Shown: positions 11,541 through 24,965 of the stretch, piece by piece
Layout of the letters: every line of letters starts with the position of its first letter
Position numbering within the stretch: position 1 is the first letter of the stretch
Source of the DNA: Anniella stebbinsi
Lineage: Eukaryota > Chordata > Lepidosauria > Squamata > Anniellidae
Assembly: GCA_029215795.1 (NCBI GenBank)
Contig: JARDYH010000002.1
Location: 60,985,001-61,049,000, forward strand
DNA length: 64,000 bases
Direction: 5' to 3'
Notes under the pieces: generated by a model
The model's input: the letters and a program-made list of their open reading frames with translations, nothing else
What the model was told of the DNA's origin: nothing
The model's database searches: none
Made by a program: the position numbers and the translations under genes

Positions 11541-12685
11541 GCTGGTCCAGGGGGTTGGGGAACCCACCAGAACAGTATGGGAAGTGGAACTGGAGGCTGA
11601 AGGGGGAAGGGGGAATCAGCAACCTCTGCTGGAGGTTGGGCCCTTCCATGAATGAATGGAGACCTTCCATTTGAGAAAGAGCAAGTTCAGATCCAAACCA
11701 TTCCTACCAGTTTTGCATGAACGCATACACTTGATATGCGACCTTGACATATATAGGTATCCTTAACTTTTCAAAGAGCCAGAAGAAGGGTTAGTCCAAG
11801 ACTTCCTCCTTGCTTTGTTGTTGAGAATGGAAGGGCTTCCAAAATGGCAATGAAGGGGAGGGTGCTCATCAAACTGCTGCTGCTGCTTCTCCTTCTCTCT
11901 TTCCCTCCAGACAAAACAACCTTGATAATAGATAGAAAAAGAATCATAAAAAGCTGCGAGTTCCTAGGGAAAATGGAGATAGCAAAGGAGGAGAAGGGGT
12001 GTGTGGATCCATTGACCTGATGGATTTGCTAAGGAGAAGGTAGTAAAGGGAGCAGCATAGTACCTGTCCTTGTTTGTCTGTAAGGATTGGGTTCAAGGTG
12101 GTAGAGCTAATAGGGTACGTCTTTGGCAACAGATAAAGAGATCAGGAGAAGGAGTTTCCACAAGTTTTTATGTCAGTGAGAAATGAGATTCTTTGGGGGT
12201 CAAAAGAATACTAGATACTACAGCAAGAAGCTCAAGCCTCAAAACCTGAGTTTCATTATTCAAATGAAGGCAATAATCCTGTCTCTGATGGATAATCAGA
12301 ACAAAGATGGAGAAGTTTAAAAAGTTTAAAATGTATTCATCTGGCTAGTAATCTTCCTTCTTCCTGACTTAAGCAAGCAGGTACAAATGAACATGCTGTT
12401 TGAATGCATGACCTGATGACTGCTTCTTTGGCTGTCTTCTGATATCCAGGGAGGGACATGGTGAGGTCAGGGATAACGTTGGAGACAATAGGCATTAGAG
12501 GGGCAATGACCTTGTGTTATATACATAGGTTTTGCCTTGAATGTGCCTTGCCTGAAATACAATAATGCCAGAGGCTTCTCCTTTGCCTTTTTCAAGCCAG
12601 AATGGAGCCTCCTTTTCCAGGTACAGGTTACCGTTCCCAAGCTAGCAGAATAGTGGGGTGCTCGGTAAAACCATAGTGTTCCTTT
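11541..12685. other. intronic; no gene seen
   Basis: Non-coding, with unassigned sequence that could be older repeats. Open frames here overlap one another on both strands and have no recognisable similarity. Confidence 0.4.
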
Positions 12686-12734
12686 ATAAGAACAGATACT
12701 ATGCTTGATCTTAGCCAAAAGGCCGAGAAGTGAT
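12686..12734 (-). pseudogene. U2 snRNA 5'-end fragment
   Basis: The - strand starts exactly at U2 nucleotide 1 and follows the U2 5' end for 49 nt, including the branch-point-recognition segment; I count three differences from vertebrate U2 from memory. Homology then stops abruptly before the Sm site, so it cannot be a functional U2 gene. It may be a truncated retrocopy or the head of a chimeric retroposon. Confidence 0.8.
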
Positions 12735-12982
12735 CATTATCAGAATTTCTTCTGATGGTTTTGGAAGAGATGGGCCCAAGCTCATGGAAGCATAAAATGC
12801 AGTTAGTTGCCATGAATCTGGGATTCCCCTTCTCTTTTCTCTTAACTTAAGGTTATGACAGAGCTAAAGTATTACTGCTCCAAAGGCTTAAGGACACTGA
12901 GATGCAATCACAGGTGGCTGAGATCAAGACTTGCCTGTCTAATAACTTCTATGCCTCCTTTACTCCTTTGTAATACCTTAAA
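12735..12982. other. intronic, nothing recognised
   Basis: Sequence on the 5' side of the U2 fragment (as read on the - strand). No proximal-sequence-element promoter was recognised. Confidence 0.3.
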
Positions 12983-13405
12983 ATGAGGGTAGCCTTTACT
13001 AAAATGAGGGTAGATTGGGTGGGTCGGCATAAGGGGATTCCAAAGAAAGATAGAGTATGCAGTTGTAATTCCATATCAATTGAAGATACTATTAATGTAC
13101 TCCTAGAATGCTATATTTATAATGATCTCAGAACCAAATATATTCATCCGTTGTTAAGATCACTAAAGGGAAGGCCAACCCTTGTTAAGGTTTGTTTCTT
13201 ATTGTCTGATGCTGAGAAGTATGTATCTTTTAGAACTTCTAAATTCCTTGTCAATGCTCTACAAATACGTGCTACAAAGTTTAAAGACTGTATGGAAAAT
13301 GATCCAACTCTTAATGGTTTATTAGTAGAGTTTTAATTGTATAGTGTTTTTTCTCCCCTGTAATTGTGTATAATGGCAATTTGCTAAGACACAATAAAGT
13401 ATATG
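12983..13405 (+). mobile_element. non-LTR retrotransposon ORF2 C-terminus and tail
   Basis: The open frame 12983-13336 contains RVCSCN, LLECYIYNDLRTKYIHPLL and KVCFLLSDAEKYVSF, resembling the Cys-rich C-terminal end of LINE ORF2 proteins, with a final NALQIRATKF block. It is followed by a stop and a 3' tail with CACAATAAAG at 13390. The start is not a real initiation site; this is a 5'-truncated copy. A related tail lies at 35700-36090. I cannot assign the clade firmly. Confidence 0.5.
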
Positions 13406-13423
13406 ACCTTTATAAAGTGAAGA

Positions 13424-13462
13424 ATTACCTTGCTGAATCAGACCAAAGAGTCATCTGTCTCC
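13424..13462 (-). repeat. CR1-like LINE 3'-end fragment
   Basis: CTTGCTGAATCAGACCAAAG and GAGTCATCTGTCTCC is a short inverted piece of the family best preserved at 39228-39404. Confidence 0.4.
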
Positions 13463-15597
13463 AAATAAAGCCAAATAGATGCATATCTCTAGGAAACTCA
13501 CAAGCAGAAAATGTTGCATACAGTTTAGGATATGAACTTAGATACATTGATTTATATTTTGGGGAGATTTTTATTATTATTTCAGAATTATCTACTGTTA
13601 CTAATTTGTTACTCCCCTTCCCAAACATAATATAAATTCAGGGAAAGGATAATAGACTTGACAAATTATTGATCACAAACAAGTTGATCTACCCCAACTA
13701 TTCTAATCCAGACCCTAAATATACAGATAATGGACAATGAAAGAACACCATATTTTTTTTCACCAAACATAAATTCATCTGTTCAATTTAAGAAAAAAAA
13801 AGAGGCACACTTAATTTAGTCAGTATTCCCTAATTTACAGCTCCTGGCCACGGACAATTCTGGAATTATGTTGACAGATAATTGTTAGAACTTGAAGACA
13901 TGGCCCTGTATGCCTTAGTGCAGTCAACACTGCAATGTGCAGAAGATACCATTTTAACTGTCTAAAAACTTATTTTTATTCATTATGTGAGTTTTCTTCT
14001 TTAGGATATACATTTGAAGTATTTTAGTGCTGTTATTTGAGCTGTCTTTTATGTTTTGAATTGCCGCCTGTTGGGATGTGGTAACATCTAAACTTTTACT
14101 TTCAAACATGGTATCATTGAGAAGATTTATATTGGATCATAATCACTTAGAATTGGAACTGGTCATATTTTTCTAATTCCTTGAGCTCCATCACAGCAGC
14201 ATTTTATCGCACTTTCATCCTTGCCCTGCAGTCATTTGGCTCTTCGCCTCCATTTTCCTTGTTTTTCTAGGGTGGGGAAAGTGCAGTATTTTTTCTCCAC
14301 GTGGGATTAAACCACTCTTCCATCCCCATGTATTGCCGCCTTGTGCTATTTCAGAATGGCCCGCTTTTGTGGGGTCGTGTTCATTGAAGGGCAGCCTTGC
14401 TGACAGAAGAGAAGGGCGGGGTAGTTCTTCTCTAGCACACCTTTTGAATTCCTTCTCTCATTCTGCTTTTGGATGCATGCAGAGTTGGTTGAACAAACAG
14501 ACTTGTGCCGAGTCATTCGAACAGACTTTTGTTGTTGCAACTCCCCACGCTCATTGCTCTGTTTCAGCTTTCCTCTCCCCCCCGGGTGCTCCAGTGGAAT
14601 TGCACTACTTCACCCTCACTGCTATCTGCCCTCACTTTCATTTACACCCTGCACAGAATGGAGCATTATTGCATCTCGAATGGCTGAAATGGCGTCTAAT
14701 TCATCAAACACTAAATTGCTAAAACAGTAGACAACAAAACCAAAAGGGGGGGGCACTCACATCCATCACAATGTCCATCAACCACAAGAACCAATGAACT
14801 GGAGGGGGAAGGAGAAAGGGCTGCATGGGGTGAACTCAGTAGTGGGAGAGCAAACAAGTGAAAAGAGATTTCACTGGTACAGTGGCAATACCAGGAAGTG
14901 TGAACTTGCAAAGGTGAAAAGGTAAACAAAGTGAAATAGCGCAACAATACACGCACGCGAAAGTGACCAGTGCTTGACATGTTAATGAAACAGAGGTGGA
15001 ACTCGCAGATGCATACCAGGAAAAAAAGTAGGTGTGATGGAGCTCCTTATTTCGTTTGTGTAGCCCATATTGAGATTCCACAGCTTGCCTTATGGTGTTC
15101 CCTGTTATAAATCTGAGCCATGTTATATGGTGTGAGCCAGTGGTGTGACTTTTCTGGAAAATTTTGCATTGCAAAATTCAATCGGGTTATTTGCACAGAA
15201 AAGGGATTGGAAAATTTTCCAATGCAAATTTGGATCATTTGCATACAGTCATTTCCATAGGCAGTTTCAGTTTGCATCAGAAAATGTTCTGATGCTCTAG
15301 AGTAGGGGTCCCTAATATGGCACCCAACCATGTCTGTAAAGTTCTCCACTTCCTGCCCTCTTCAAACATTTATTTGTAATATATTTTTGGGGAAAAACAT
15401 TAGGACACCTCTTTACCTTTCACTCCTTGTCCCCTTTCTAGCTCTAGCCTTGCTCTTTCTCCTGCTCTTTTCCCCATCTTCCAGAAAGAGCCTGACTCTT
15501 TCTCTCCCTCTCACATTTTTATCTCGCTATGGTGGGGAACAGAGCGGATGAGCCTGGGGCTGAGGGAGGCGGCATTTTCCTTTCCTTTGGAGCTGGG
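13463..15597. other. intronic; no gene seen
   Basis: No exon or RNA gene recognised. 15303-15330 (GTAGGGGTCCCTAATATGGC) resembles the end of a common DNA-transposon-derived repeat, but no partner end was found. Confidence 0.35.
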
Positions 15598-15605
15598 GTA
15601 AATAA

Positions 15606-16473
15606 TAGGACTGTGCACCACCTCGGGCCAAATCCTTGAAACCGCGGCAAGGCGGGCTGATTCGGCCCACCTCGCCTTGGTTCCAGGTCAGTCTGAGGCA
15701 CCCTGAAGCCAAAGCAGATCAGTACCGAAGCTTCGGGGCACCTCAGGCCACTTCGGAGTGGTGCTTGGCCCTCCCTCCCACCATCCCAGGAAAGCCAGTG
15801 CACAGCCAGCCATGATGCCATTGGACTCACCCTCTCCTCGCTCTCCCTGATTACCTGCTGCCACCATCGCCACCCGCCACCATCGCCGCCTGCTGCCATC
15901 AATACCTACTGCCATCAATGCCACATCGACACCTGCTGCATCGCTGCTGCTGCCGCCGCCATTGCCACTTGCCGTCGCATCGTCCACACTCCTTAGAACC
16001 AGGCTGTGATATCGTGTGGCCTCTGTAGTACATCTATGGCCACAAACTACGGCAGCCGTAAAGGGAAAATGGCTCTTTATGGTTGGCTGGTGGTGGTGAT
16101 GCAGCAGCAGGCGGTGATGGTGGCAGCAATGCGATGGGCAGCGATGTGGCAGGTGGCAATGGCGATGGTGATGATGATGCGGCAGCAGGCAGTGGCAATG
16201 GTGGTCGGTAAGTCCCGGTGGCAGCAGCTCTGATTTGAGGGGGCAAGGAAGGGACTCTGACCTTGCTACCAGCTTTCTTGGGTGCCAGTTGTGCTGCCGG
16301 CATCCAGGGACCTGCAAGGTCGAGTTGCTTCGGGGGGCCTGAATCTCGCCTCGGCTTTGGCACAGAGGCAAGGCAGGCAACCCCCGAACCACCCCAAGGT
16401 GAATCGTGGCTGTTTCAGTGGCTCCAAAATGGGACCCAAGGCAAATCGGGGGGGGGGAATGTGCATAGCTCTA
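15606..16473. mobile_element. foldback hAT-like element with perfect 8-bp TSD
   Basis: The element begins TAGGACTGTGCACC and ends GGAATGTGCATAGCTCTA, inverted ends of the TAGGGNTGTGCAC family. Both sides carry the identical octamer GTAAATAA (15598-15605 and 16474-16481). The arms are inverted: CACCATCGCC, CCATTGCCACTTGCC and similar on the left answer GGCAGGTGGCAATGGCGATG on the right, centred near 16020-16040. The arms are rich in (CAC/ATC/GCC)-type triplets, which create long open frames (including 234 codons, 15688-16392, - strand) of low complexity. I do not call those proteins. Confidence 0.85.
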
Positions 16474-16682
16474 GTAAATAAGGCATGTGTACATGGATAG
16501 GATGAGCAGAGCAACCCTATGCAGGCCTACTCAGTAATCATTCCCTCTGAGTTTCATATAAGTTGCATATATGTTGCATATATGAAAGTTGACTTTGGAA
16601 TTCAGACTGTTCTTCTGGTTGTACTCAATTTCTTGGGTGAATTACTTGTCATTTGACTATCCAGGCCCACACGGCAGCCATT

Positions 16683-16730
16683 GGGCCTGTTCAGACAACA
16701 AGCTAGGCCATCAACCCTTTTGCAGCAAAA
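16683..16730. repeat. hAT-like MITE end fragment
   Basis: TTGGGCCTGTTCAGACAACA followed by AGCTAGGCCATC matches the end type of the element at 3502-4007. The other end was not found. Confidence 0.35.
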
Positions 16731-16879
16731 TGTCATAACATTTTATAAACTGTTAAATGCAATGTAAGCACTTGGATTGAAGCCTGTTTGCAAAGTCTGT
16801 GTTTGCATTTGCATAAACCTAACAAGGATGAAAGTTGTCATGCCTCAATTTTTTCTCCTCTATTTTTGAGTCAATAGAA

Positions 16880-17205
16880 TGATCACACAGTGTATAGGCA
16901 AACAATGGAATTCACTTCCATAAGATGTAGTGATGGACACCAATTTCGATGGCTTTAAAAGGGGATTGGGAAAATTCCTGGAGGAGAACGTGATCAGTGG
17001 CTTCTAGTCCTAATGGCTATATGCTATCCCCAGTATCAGGGGCAGTATGCCTATGTACAACAGTTGCTGGGGAACATGGGCAGAAGAGTACTATTCACTC
17101 ATGGCCTAGATGTGGGATTCCCTTGGGCAGCTGGTTGGCTACTTTGTGAACAGAATTCTGGACCAGATGGACCCACAGTACATTATGTTCTTAATATGTC
17201 TACTG
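16880..17205 (+). mobile_element. CR1-like LINE 3' end
   Basis: Contains AATTTCGATGGCTTTAAAAG, GGCTATATGCTA, CAGTATGCCTATGTACAACA, GTTGCTGGGGAACATGGGCA, CTGGTTGGC and CCAGATGGACCC, ending GTACATTATGTTCTTAATAT. The same blocks in the same order occur at 39228-39404. The TTCTTATG-type ending suggests a CR1-clade LINE 3' end. The copy is 5'-truncated. Confidence 0.6.
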
Positions 17206-18270
17206 TGCCATCACAAATCTCACAACCTGTGGCATGATATCAAGAGTCAAGCCAAGATGTGCACACCTAGCTGCCTACGATGATGATCCTATGATTATAG
17301 CCAGTTGTGGTGCATTGAAATTATGCAAGGTACATTATTTGTCAAATACAGTGTTGGACTGAAGGCAACTTATTTAGGCAACTCAGTTAGCATTGATTCA
17401 TATATATTTTGGCTCAATATTTTGTATCTCATATTTGGTAGCAACCAGTCAGCAATTTGTACAGCATATTTTACAGCAAGACAAACCTGCTGCATTTTCT
17501 GTGCACATGGTGCAGCTACTTTGGTGCAAGACAGACTGTGTACTGATGAATCAGTGGTTATAAAATGACTATATCTGTTGTAGCAGTCCTTACAGCAGTT
17601 TGTATGGCATGATACCATTTGCAAATATGTGGCTTTACTAAAGGAAAGATGGATTACTATTATGACATGTTACTAATATGACAGTAAGTTAAATGACAGC
17701 TGTATATAATCTCTGGCATTGTCTTTCCTTTTGGCTGAAAACTTAGAAAACATTTGATCAAGGCTGTGTATATTACTAAGTAAGGATGTACACAGCTTCA
17801 ATAGAAATGTCATCTGAAAGACACTGACAATTAAGATACTTCCTGTCTCAAGCAAAACCTCCAAAACTGCTTCCAATGATTCTGCTGTTAATATATGGCA
17901 TAGAGTCTTCTCGATAAGCATTGTTGCTGTTGCTTTAAACACCTTGCATTGAGCTTGATACGTTAATACCAACAATAGCTATATTCAGATATTGTTTGAT
18001 AACTATCTTTATCTATCTGCACTTTCTATTCAACAAGTTTTTGTTTTTTGTTTTTCTTAAATAAGTCTGGATCCTCTCTCTAAATGGATGGCATTAGGTT
18101 CTCTGCACATTAAAACAGATGGTATTCCTCCACAGTTATGGCTGTTAGAGAGGCTGGGTTTATAATGTCACATTAATTACATTTTTATCTATTTCCTCAT
18201 GCTAAACTGATTCAATGGGGAAACCCAGATTTAAAAAATTGGTGAGAAAATATTTGTCTAGGCCTCGACA
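17206..18270. other. intronic; no gene seen
   Basis: No recognised exon or repeat. Open frames at 17305-17568 (+) and 17673-17975 (-) have no similarity that I recognise. Confidence 0.4.
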
Positions 18271-19440
18271 GATAACTTGATTTTTACCTTAGATCAACTA
18301 GTGGATGCTGCTGATGAGTTTTTTTCCGTTCGCAGCTCTGCCTGCCAAAAATGATTTGCCTGCAATGGCTGTAGGGCAATACTTACGATTGCAACATTTA
18401 TTAGAATCTAGCTTTAGCCCTGCCGCTTTTACAGCTACAGAGTGTCCCTCACTATTGAAAGCACTTATTAAGGCTGATCAGTCATATTAACCCACAATCC
18501 ATGTTTATAAATACTTATTATTGGTGAATAAATATGATATGCCAGAGTCTTAAGCAAGCATGGAATATTTATTTATTTATTTATTTATTTATTACATTTG
18601 TATACCGCCCCATAGCCGAAGCTCTCTGGGCGGTTTACATAGGATTAAAAACAATTAAAAACAATATACAAAAATTAAAACAACAAAAACATACAACATA
18701 CACACAATCTGTACATTTAAAAACCACTTCAACACTTCAAAAAACTACAAAAACAAAACAAAACATTATTTATATTGTTTATACATTATATATAGGAAAC
18801 TGGATTGTCCCATTTTGCCTAACCAATGGATTGCCACATTAGTCTGCATCTGAAGTGTCTATGGATTTCAGGTTATGTCTTATTCAGCAAAAGCTCTTGT
18901 TCTGTGTCTATTGATTCCCACAATATCTCTTTAATAAGGGTTTATCTGCTGGCGGAGTAGCACAGGTAATGCTTCTTTTACCCATATGTTTTGGCAATGC
19001 CTGATAGTTGCCTTTTGTGGGGGAGGAGGTTGTTATATTGATATATCTTGTATTGGAACACTCTTTAATATTTACTGATGCACATGTCCCCTTAAATTAT
19101 CTTCCTGCTTCCCGGAAGTTTACACACAATTAGCACAGATGGATTCTCTGTGCCCTTTTGACAACTAAAACTGATATTACAATATTGGAAGGATAAACGC
19201 TCACCTTCTATAATGAAATGGATTGAGAACCTAACAATGCTTTCAGCATTTGAATGGGTGGTATATAGACACCATTTGCGAATGAATTCCTATTTAGATA
19301 CTTGGTCTGCTTTTATTAAAATTTATCTATAATCCTTAGAATGCTGTACATTTCATATGCATGTAGCTACATTTTTCCCTTTTCCTCTTTTTTGTTTCAT
19401 TTTGTTGAAATTTTATAATAAAAAATTAATTATAAAAAAC
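18271..19440 (+). mobile_element. L1 LINE 3' end, interrupted
   Basis: A 5'-truncated L1 in + orientation. The frame around 18971-19010 encodes GNASFTHMFWQCLI, matching the HMFWxC block of the L1 ORF2 C-terminus, and 19216-19332 encodes MKWIENLTMLSAFEWVVYRH, then a LDTWSAFIKIYL ending and a stop, as expected for the end of ORF2. An A-rich 3' end (AATAAAAAATTAATTATAAA) closes it at about 19440. A separate LINE tail is inserted at 18566-18790. Multiple stops show it is dead. Confidence 0.65.
18566..18790 (-). repeat. L2/CR1-like LINE 3' tail inserted in L1
   Basis: (ATTT)n at 18566-18595 is followed by ACATTTGTATACCGCCCCAT, AGCCGAAGCTCTCTGGGCGG and TTTACATAGGATTAAAAACA, then an A-rich stretch. 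It is the best preserved copy here of the squamate LINE 3' hairpin and lies inside the older L1 remnant. Confidence 0.7.
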
Positions 19441-20916
<1,476 letters not shown>

Positions 20917-21373
20917 TGAGACATGAAGGGTTAAATTTTGAATTTTGTTAGCTAAAGTTGTAAGTTCTGCAAAGCCTATGTTTCTTATCTTTACTAGGAA
21001 TTTTCGCTTCTGTACCTCTGCTAAGCTGTGTCCTTATCTATAGTAGACTCCTCTTTCTTTGTTGCTTGTTAGAAGCTAGAATACTGTTCTTTGATTCTGT
21101 AGAAAAAAACTAGGAAGCTAGACAGTTTCTATATCATTGTTTCACTTTTGTGAATGCTGTAATTTTTCCTTATGCTTGTTTGACCAATATGAACTGCGCA
21201 TGTCTCTGTAAAGACAAGATAAAAAGAAGTCACAGACAAAAGTCTTGGCCACTCCCTGCATTTTTTTTGCTGCTAAGCACAGGGAGCTGGTCTTCAGTGC
21301 TGATTTTCCAATAAAGTCAAGTTGAAACCTCCTCCAGCCACCTGGGTTTTATTTTAAGTTGCTCCAGGCAACA
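20917..21373 (+). mobile_element. solo LTR with 4-bp TSD (ERV1-like)
   Basis: The element begins TGAGACATGAAGGG and ends CTCCAGGCAACA (TG...CA). It is flanked by AAAC on both sides (20913-20916 and 21374-21377), a 4-bp duplication as made by gammaretrovirus-like integrases. A TATA-like GATAAAAAG lies near 21220, and CAATAAAGTC near 21310 is the polyadenylation signal, in the expected order. No internal retroviral genes adjoin it, so it is a solo LTR of 457 bp. Confidence 0.75.
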
Positions 21374-21384
21374 AAACTGTCTTA

Positions 21385-21961
21385 GGGGGTATCTACACAT
21401 GAGTTTTTTGACGTTTTATAAGGGTTATGAAAACTCTTTGGGCCACATGACGCACTCCCTGTAACGTTGTATATCTGAGGTTTTTTAAAACTCACTTCAG
21501 TTATATACGACGGTTTCACTTTTAATAAATCGTTTTAAGTAAAATAATGTGTCCTTCCTTACCGTTTCTGATTCATGGGGGCAGTGCTTCGTTTACTGGT
21601 GCCCAAATGCTGAGCAGTTGATTGGTGGGGAAGAAAAAGGAAGTGGACCAGTGAACTACAACACCCACAATTCTTAGCCCTATACTCGCTAGGGAATGAC
21701 AGAGGAACTAAGAAGGAAGTGTGTAACTGAACTACAACCCCCACAATGCCTTGCCCTAAACTCACTGAAAAACGAAAGAGAAAAAGACAGGGCAGAACAG
21801 CATGTGATCGCACACATCGCTTTAAAGACTAAAGACTGTTCTCCTGTAACGTGAGTACTCAGTAATGTTCTAAAACTAAGACGTTTTAGAACGCACCTAT
21901 TTGGAACATTTTAAAATATTTTTTTAAAACGTTCCAAAGGACTGTGTGGATTCCCCCTTAG
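21385..21961. mobile_element. hAT-like MITE, copy 1 of 574-bp family
   Basis: The left end TAGGGGGTATCTACACA and right end TGTGTGGATTCCCCCTTA are inverted. Apart from scattered substitutions and small indels it matches 34262-34835 end to end. It contains a GGGCCACATGACGCAC block and two tandem units of about 75 bp (ACTACAACACCCACAATTCT and ACTACAACCCCCACAATGCC). The 84-codon antisense frame 21559-21813 is also open in the other copy, but the differences are mostly amino-acid-changing. CTTAG flanks both ends; a clean 8-bp duplication is not visible. Confidence 0.75.
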
Positions 21962-22459
21962 TTGTATCCAACTTAATATCTCTGTATTTATGTATCTATT
22001 ATTGCTATATACTAATTACTGCAGGCAGTGGCAGTGAAAAAGTCAAATGCAATAATAGAGAAGAGATTGAAAAGAAAAAAACAAGTAAAATAAGAAAATT
22101 ACATTGGTCTGTATGGTACTCCATTGTTATAACTTATCTCCCTCTTTCTCTCAGGTAAGGATAATTTTAACACAAAGTATCTCGAGTTAAAATAAAAAAA
22201 TAAAAACATGACAAACATAATGCAAACAATGAGTAAATACAAATTACAAGAAAGAGATAGGAAAGTAAAACATAATAAAAATCCTTTTCCAGAAAGGAAC
22301 AGCAATGGTGACACAAACCAATACATAACAAAACATAATAATCCAGCAGTCAAAATATAACAGAAATGATTCTATCTGTATCTATATCTATATCTAAAAA
22401 TAGCAGGATCAGTATAGCCAAAGGCTTTCTAAAATAGCCTAAAAAGATACAATCCTGAG
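21962..22459. other. intronic; AT-rich
   Basis: No gene. It contains A-rich stretches and (TATCTA)n at about 22375-22397. Confidence 0.45.
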
Positions 22460-23235
22460 GCTTGTCAGACTTCCTTGGGGAGGTCATTCCACTACTGAGA
22501 AGGCCCTTTTTCTGGTGAACATTCACCAAACTTCATTTTGCAGCAGCACCCAGAGCAAACCCTCAGATGTTAAACCAAGGGCACATGGGACCCCATAGGT
22601 TTATAGTTCACCTGGGTTCCAAGTCATTTAGAGTTTAAATGTCAAAATCAGCATCCTAAATTGAGGCTGCAAACAAACAGGCAGCCATTGGAGATTGAAC
22701 AAATCCAGATTCATATGCTCTGACTGGCCCATTCCAGCCAAGAACTTTTGCAACGCATGACATTTCAAAACTCTTTTTTAAAAGCAGACCCATATAGAGT
22801 ACATTAAAGAAGTTTAGCCTGGAAATCATTAGAACACAAATGAGCATGGTGAGATCTGACTTAGCCAGGTAGGGGGAACTATTGGTCCAACAGTCAAAAC
22901 TGGAAAAAAGGTAGTGCTAATCACCACATACATCTTAACCACCAAAAGTAATGCTACATCATGGAACAGGCTGTACACTCAATTCCAAATCAGAAGGCCC
23001 ATCTCTAGCAGTACCTCTGTCTTTCTTAACTGGATTAAGTTTCAGTTTGTTCTTTGCCATTCAGTCCTTCCAATAAGAGATGGCTTAGAGTTTTCACTTT
23101 CCAGTGTCTCCCTGGGATCTGGTGTCTCCTCAGCCCAAATCTCCAGATGCCTTCATATACATTTTATGAAAATGTTAAATAGCCCTGGGGACAAGATAGT
23201 ACCCCAGCACCACATTCAGCTCCTGCTGTGAAAGA
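22460..23235 (-). mobile_element. L2-like LINE ORF2 remnant
   Basis: On the - strand, 22847-22656 encodes VLMISRLNFFNVLYMGLLLK, which corresponds to the VTSRLDYCN-ALYVGLPLK block of L2-group reverse transcriptases. The + strand wording GAGGTCATTCCACTACTGAG and GGCAGCCATTGGAGATTGAA are the complementary DNA of flanking ORF2 blocks also seen at 11140-11380. Heavily decayed. Confidence 0.55.
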
Positions 23236-23851
23236 CCTTTGCCTGAGCTTCTTCTGCAAAGCTACTTCCAGCCAAAGTAAGCAATGGCAATAGCAGTAGC
23301 AGCAGTTGGAGCAGCTGCAGCAGTAGCAGCAACAACATGGAAGGCCCAAGGAGTGAAAATTTACATCATTGTTCTTTGAGAAAGACATCCTTGCCTCTAG
23401 AAGCAAGGAGCTATGCCTATAGGGACCCAAACATCTGGTGTTATCTGATTTCTGAGGGGGAAGGCTGTCCTCCCTATTGGTTGCCAACTAACTTTCTAGA
23501 AACAGTAGTTTGAACAGCCATAGCAGCAGTAACATCTAAGGTCTGGAGATATTCTCTCCCCATCACCTTTTCGTTTTGTATCTGTGTATTTGATTCTAAG
23601 ACTGCAGAACGGACATTATTTTTAATTATCTATGTTCAGTGCCTAGATTAGAAAATGTTGTTGTTCTTGTTGTTCTTGTTGTTAAAAGGATTAGACAATT
23701 ATTTGGAAGGTAAATCTGTTTCTGCAAACTAAAAATGATAACTAGAACTGAAATTTCTATGATGAAAGTTATAAGTTTCTGACTACCATAGCTTGTGTAC
23801 AACCCAGGGTTTGTAGGGTGGTTGAAAAGTCTCCATGGCTACAGCATGTAT
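23236..23851. other. intronic; CAG/CAA-type simple repeats
   Basis: Degenerate (CAG/CAA)n at about 23283-23340 and (GTT)n at about 23655-23682. No gene seen. Confidence 0.45.
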
Positions 23852-23907
23852 TTATTTATTACATTTATATACTGCCCAATAGCCAAGCTCTCTGGGCAGT
23901 TCACAAC
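23852..23907 (-). repeat. L2/CR1-like LINE 3' tail
   Basis: ATTTATTTATTACATTTATA, TACTGCCCAATAGCC and AAGCTCTCTGGGCAGTTCAC: inverted copy of the 3' hairpin. Confidence 0.6.
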
Positions 23908-24290
23908 CCGCAACATGGTATAAGTAATTAGGGTAAATACCAATCATGCACCTCGCATGCCCTGGAATGGGGAAAACAACCGACATTGCATTGTTTCCCC
24001 CACTGATCATCTGAATTATCACCCTCTTGCTCTGCTTATGAATATCCCTCAGAAATCTGGTTTCTTTCAAACAGAAATATAATGGTTAGCTTGATGAACT
24101 AACCCACTATGGCAATTCTATTGCTTGCATGCAAGTTAGATCTAAAATACAAATGGGTTTTCAAAGCTGAGAATCAAAATATATTCATTAATTTAATTTG
24201 TACAATCTACATAATATGAAATTTGAAGTTCTTTTGGAGTTGTGAGGAATTTATAATTGTCTATGCATGAAGTGTAGAAAAAAAGAGACA

Positions 24291-24429
24291 TAGAGCCTAT
24301 CCACACTATAGATATAAAACGTTTTAAACCGATATAAATATTTTAAACTAATATAACCCATTTTATATTGGTTTAAAACATTTTATATTGGTTTAAAATG
24401 TTTTACATCTATAGTGTGGATAAGCTCAA
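24291..24429. mobile_element. 139-bp palindromic MITE
   Basis: The ends TAGAGCCTATCCACACTATA and TATAGTGTGGATAAGCTCAA are inverted over about 30 bp. The interior is repeated TTTTAAACCGATATAAA/TTTATATTGGTTTAAAA words in both orientations, so the whole element can fold into a hairpin. The end resembles the TATCCACAC termini of the other hAT-like MITEs. Confidence 0.65.
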
Positions 24430-24965
24430 AGTTATGTTTTATTGTGGGGTGGGAAGGAAGTAGATCTGAATCTACCAGTAGATCTTTGGGTGATTTGTAG
24501 GATTTCTGACTCCCAGTTGTTTAACAATAGCAGCAGAAAACAACCAACTCATTCCACCTTATTGCAATAAAGCAATGAAGAAAGTATTATACTCCTTGGG
24601 GAACCAGAAGTGGTTTTGCGTGTGGAAGTACTGAACTCTGTTCAGTTCTGGTACTTAAAACAAATACTGCGGTTCAGAATCCTTTAATTCTAAGTGGATG
24701 TCTTTTGCACCAGGCTTTGATTGATGATCTTGGGGGCTTAGTAAAAAAACAAAGTAGATCCTGCAAGCCTGAAGTCTGCCCACCCGTTCTATAGAACTAT
24801 TATTTTCTTTGAACAGGACTAGGCTCATCACAAGTGCCTAACTGGGTCTAGGATATAGACAGCTGGAGGTAGTTATTTGTGTAGTGTATAATTAGTCTAT
24901 GGCCACATGATTTTGTGATGGCTTCTAATATGTGTGGTTTTAAAGTGAACTTAGCACATTTAAGG

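Noticed and set aside
12686..12734. functional U2 snRNA gene
   Set aside because: Only the first 49 nt are present; the Sm site and 3' stem-loops are missing.
12983..13336. independent host zinc-finger gene
   Set aside because: The Cys-rich pattern and following AATAAAG tail fit the C-terminus of a LINE ORF2 better, and no initiating context is present.
15688..16392. 234-codon open frame on the - strand, His/Pro-rich
   Set aside because: Lies wholly within the foldback element and is produced by CAC/GCC triplet repeats; frames on both strands are open for the same reason.
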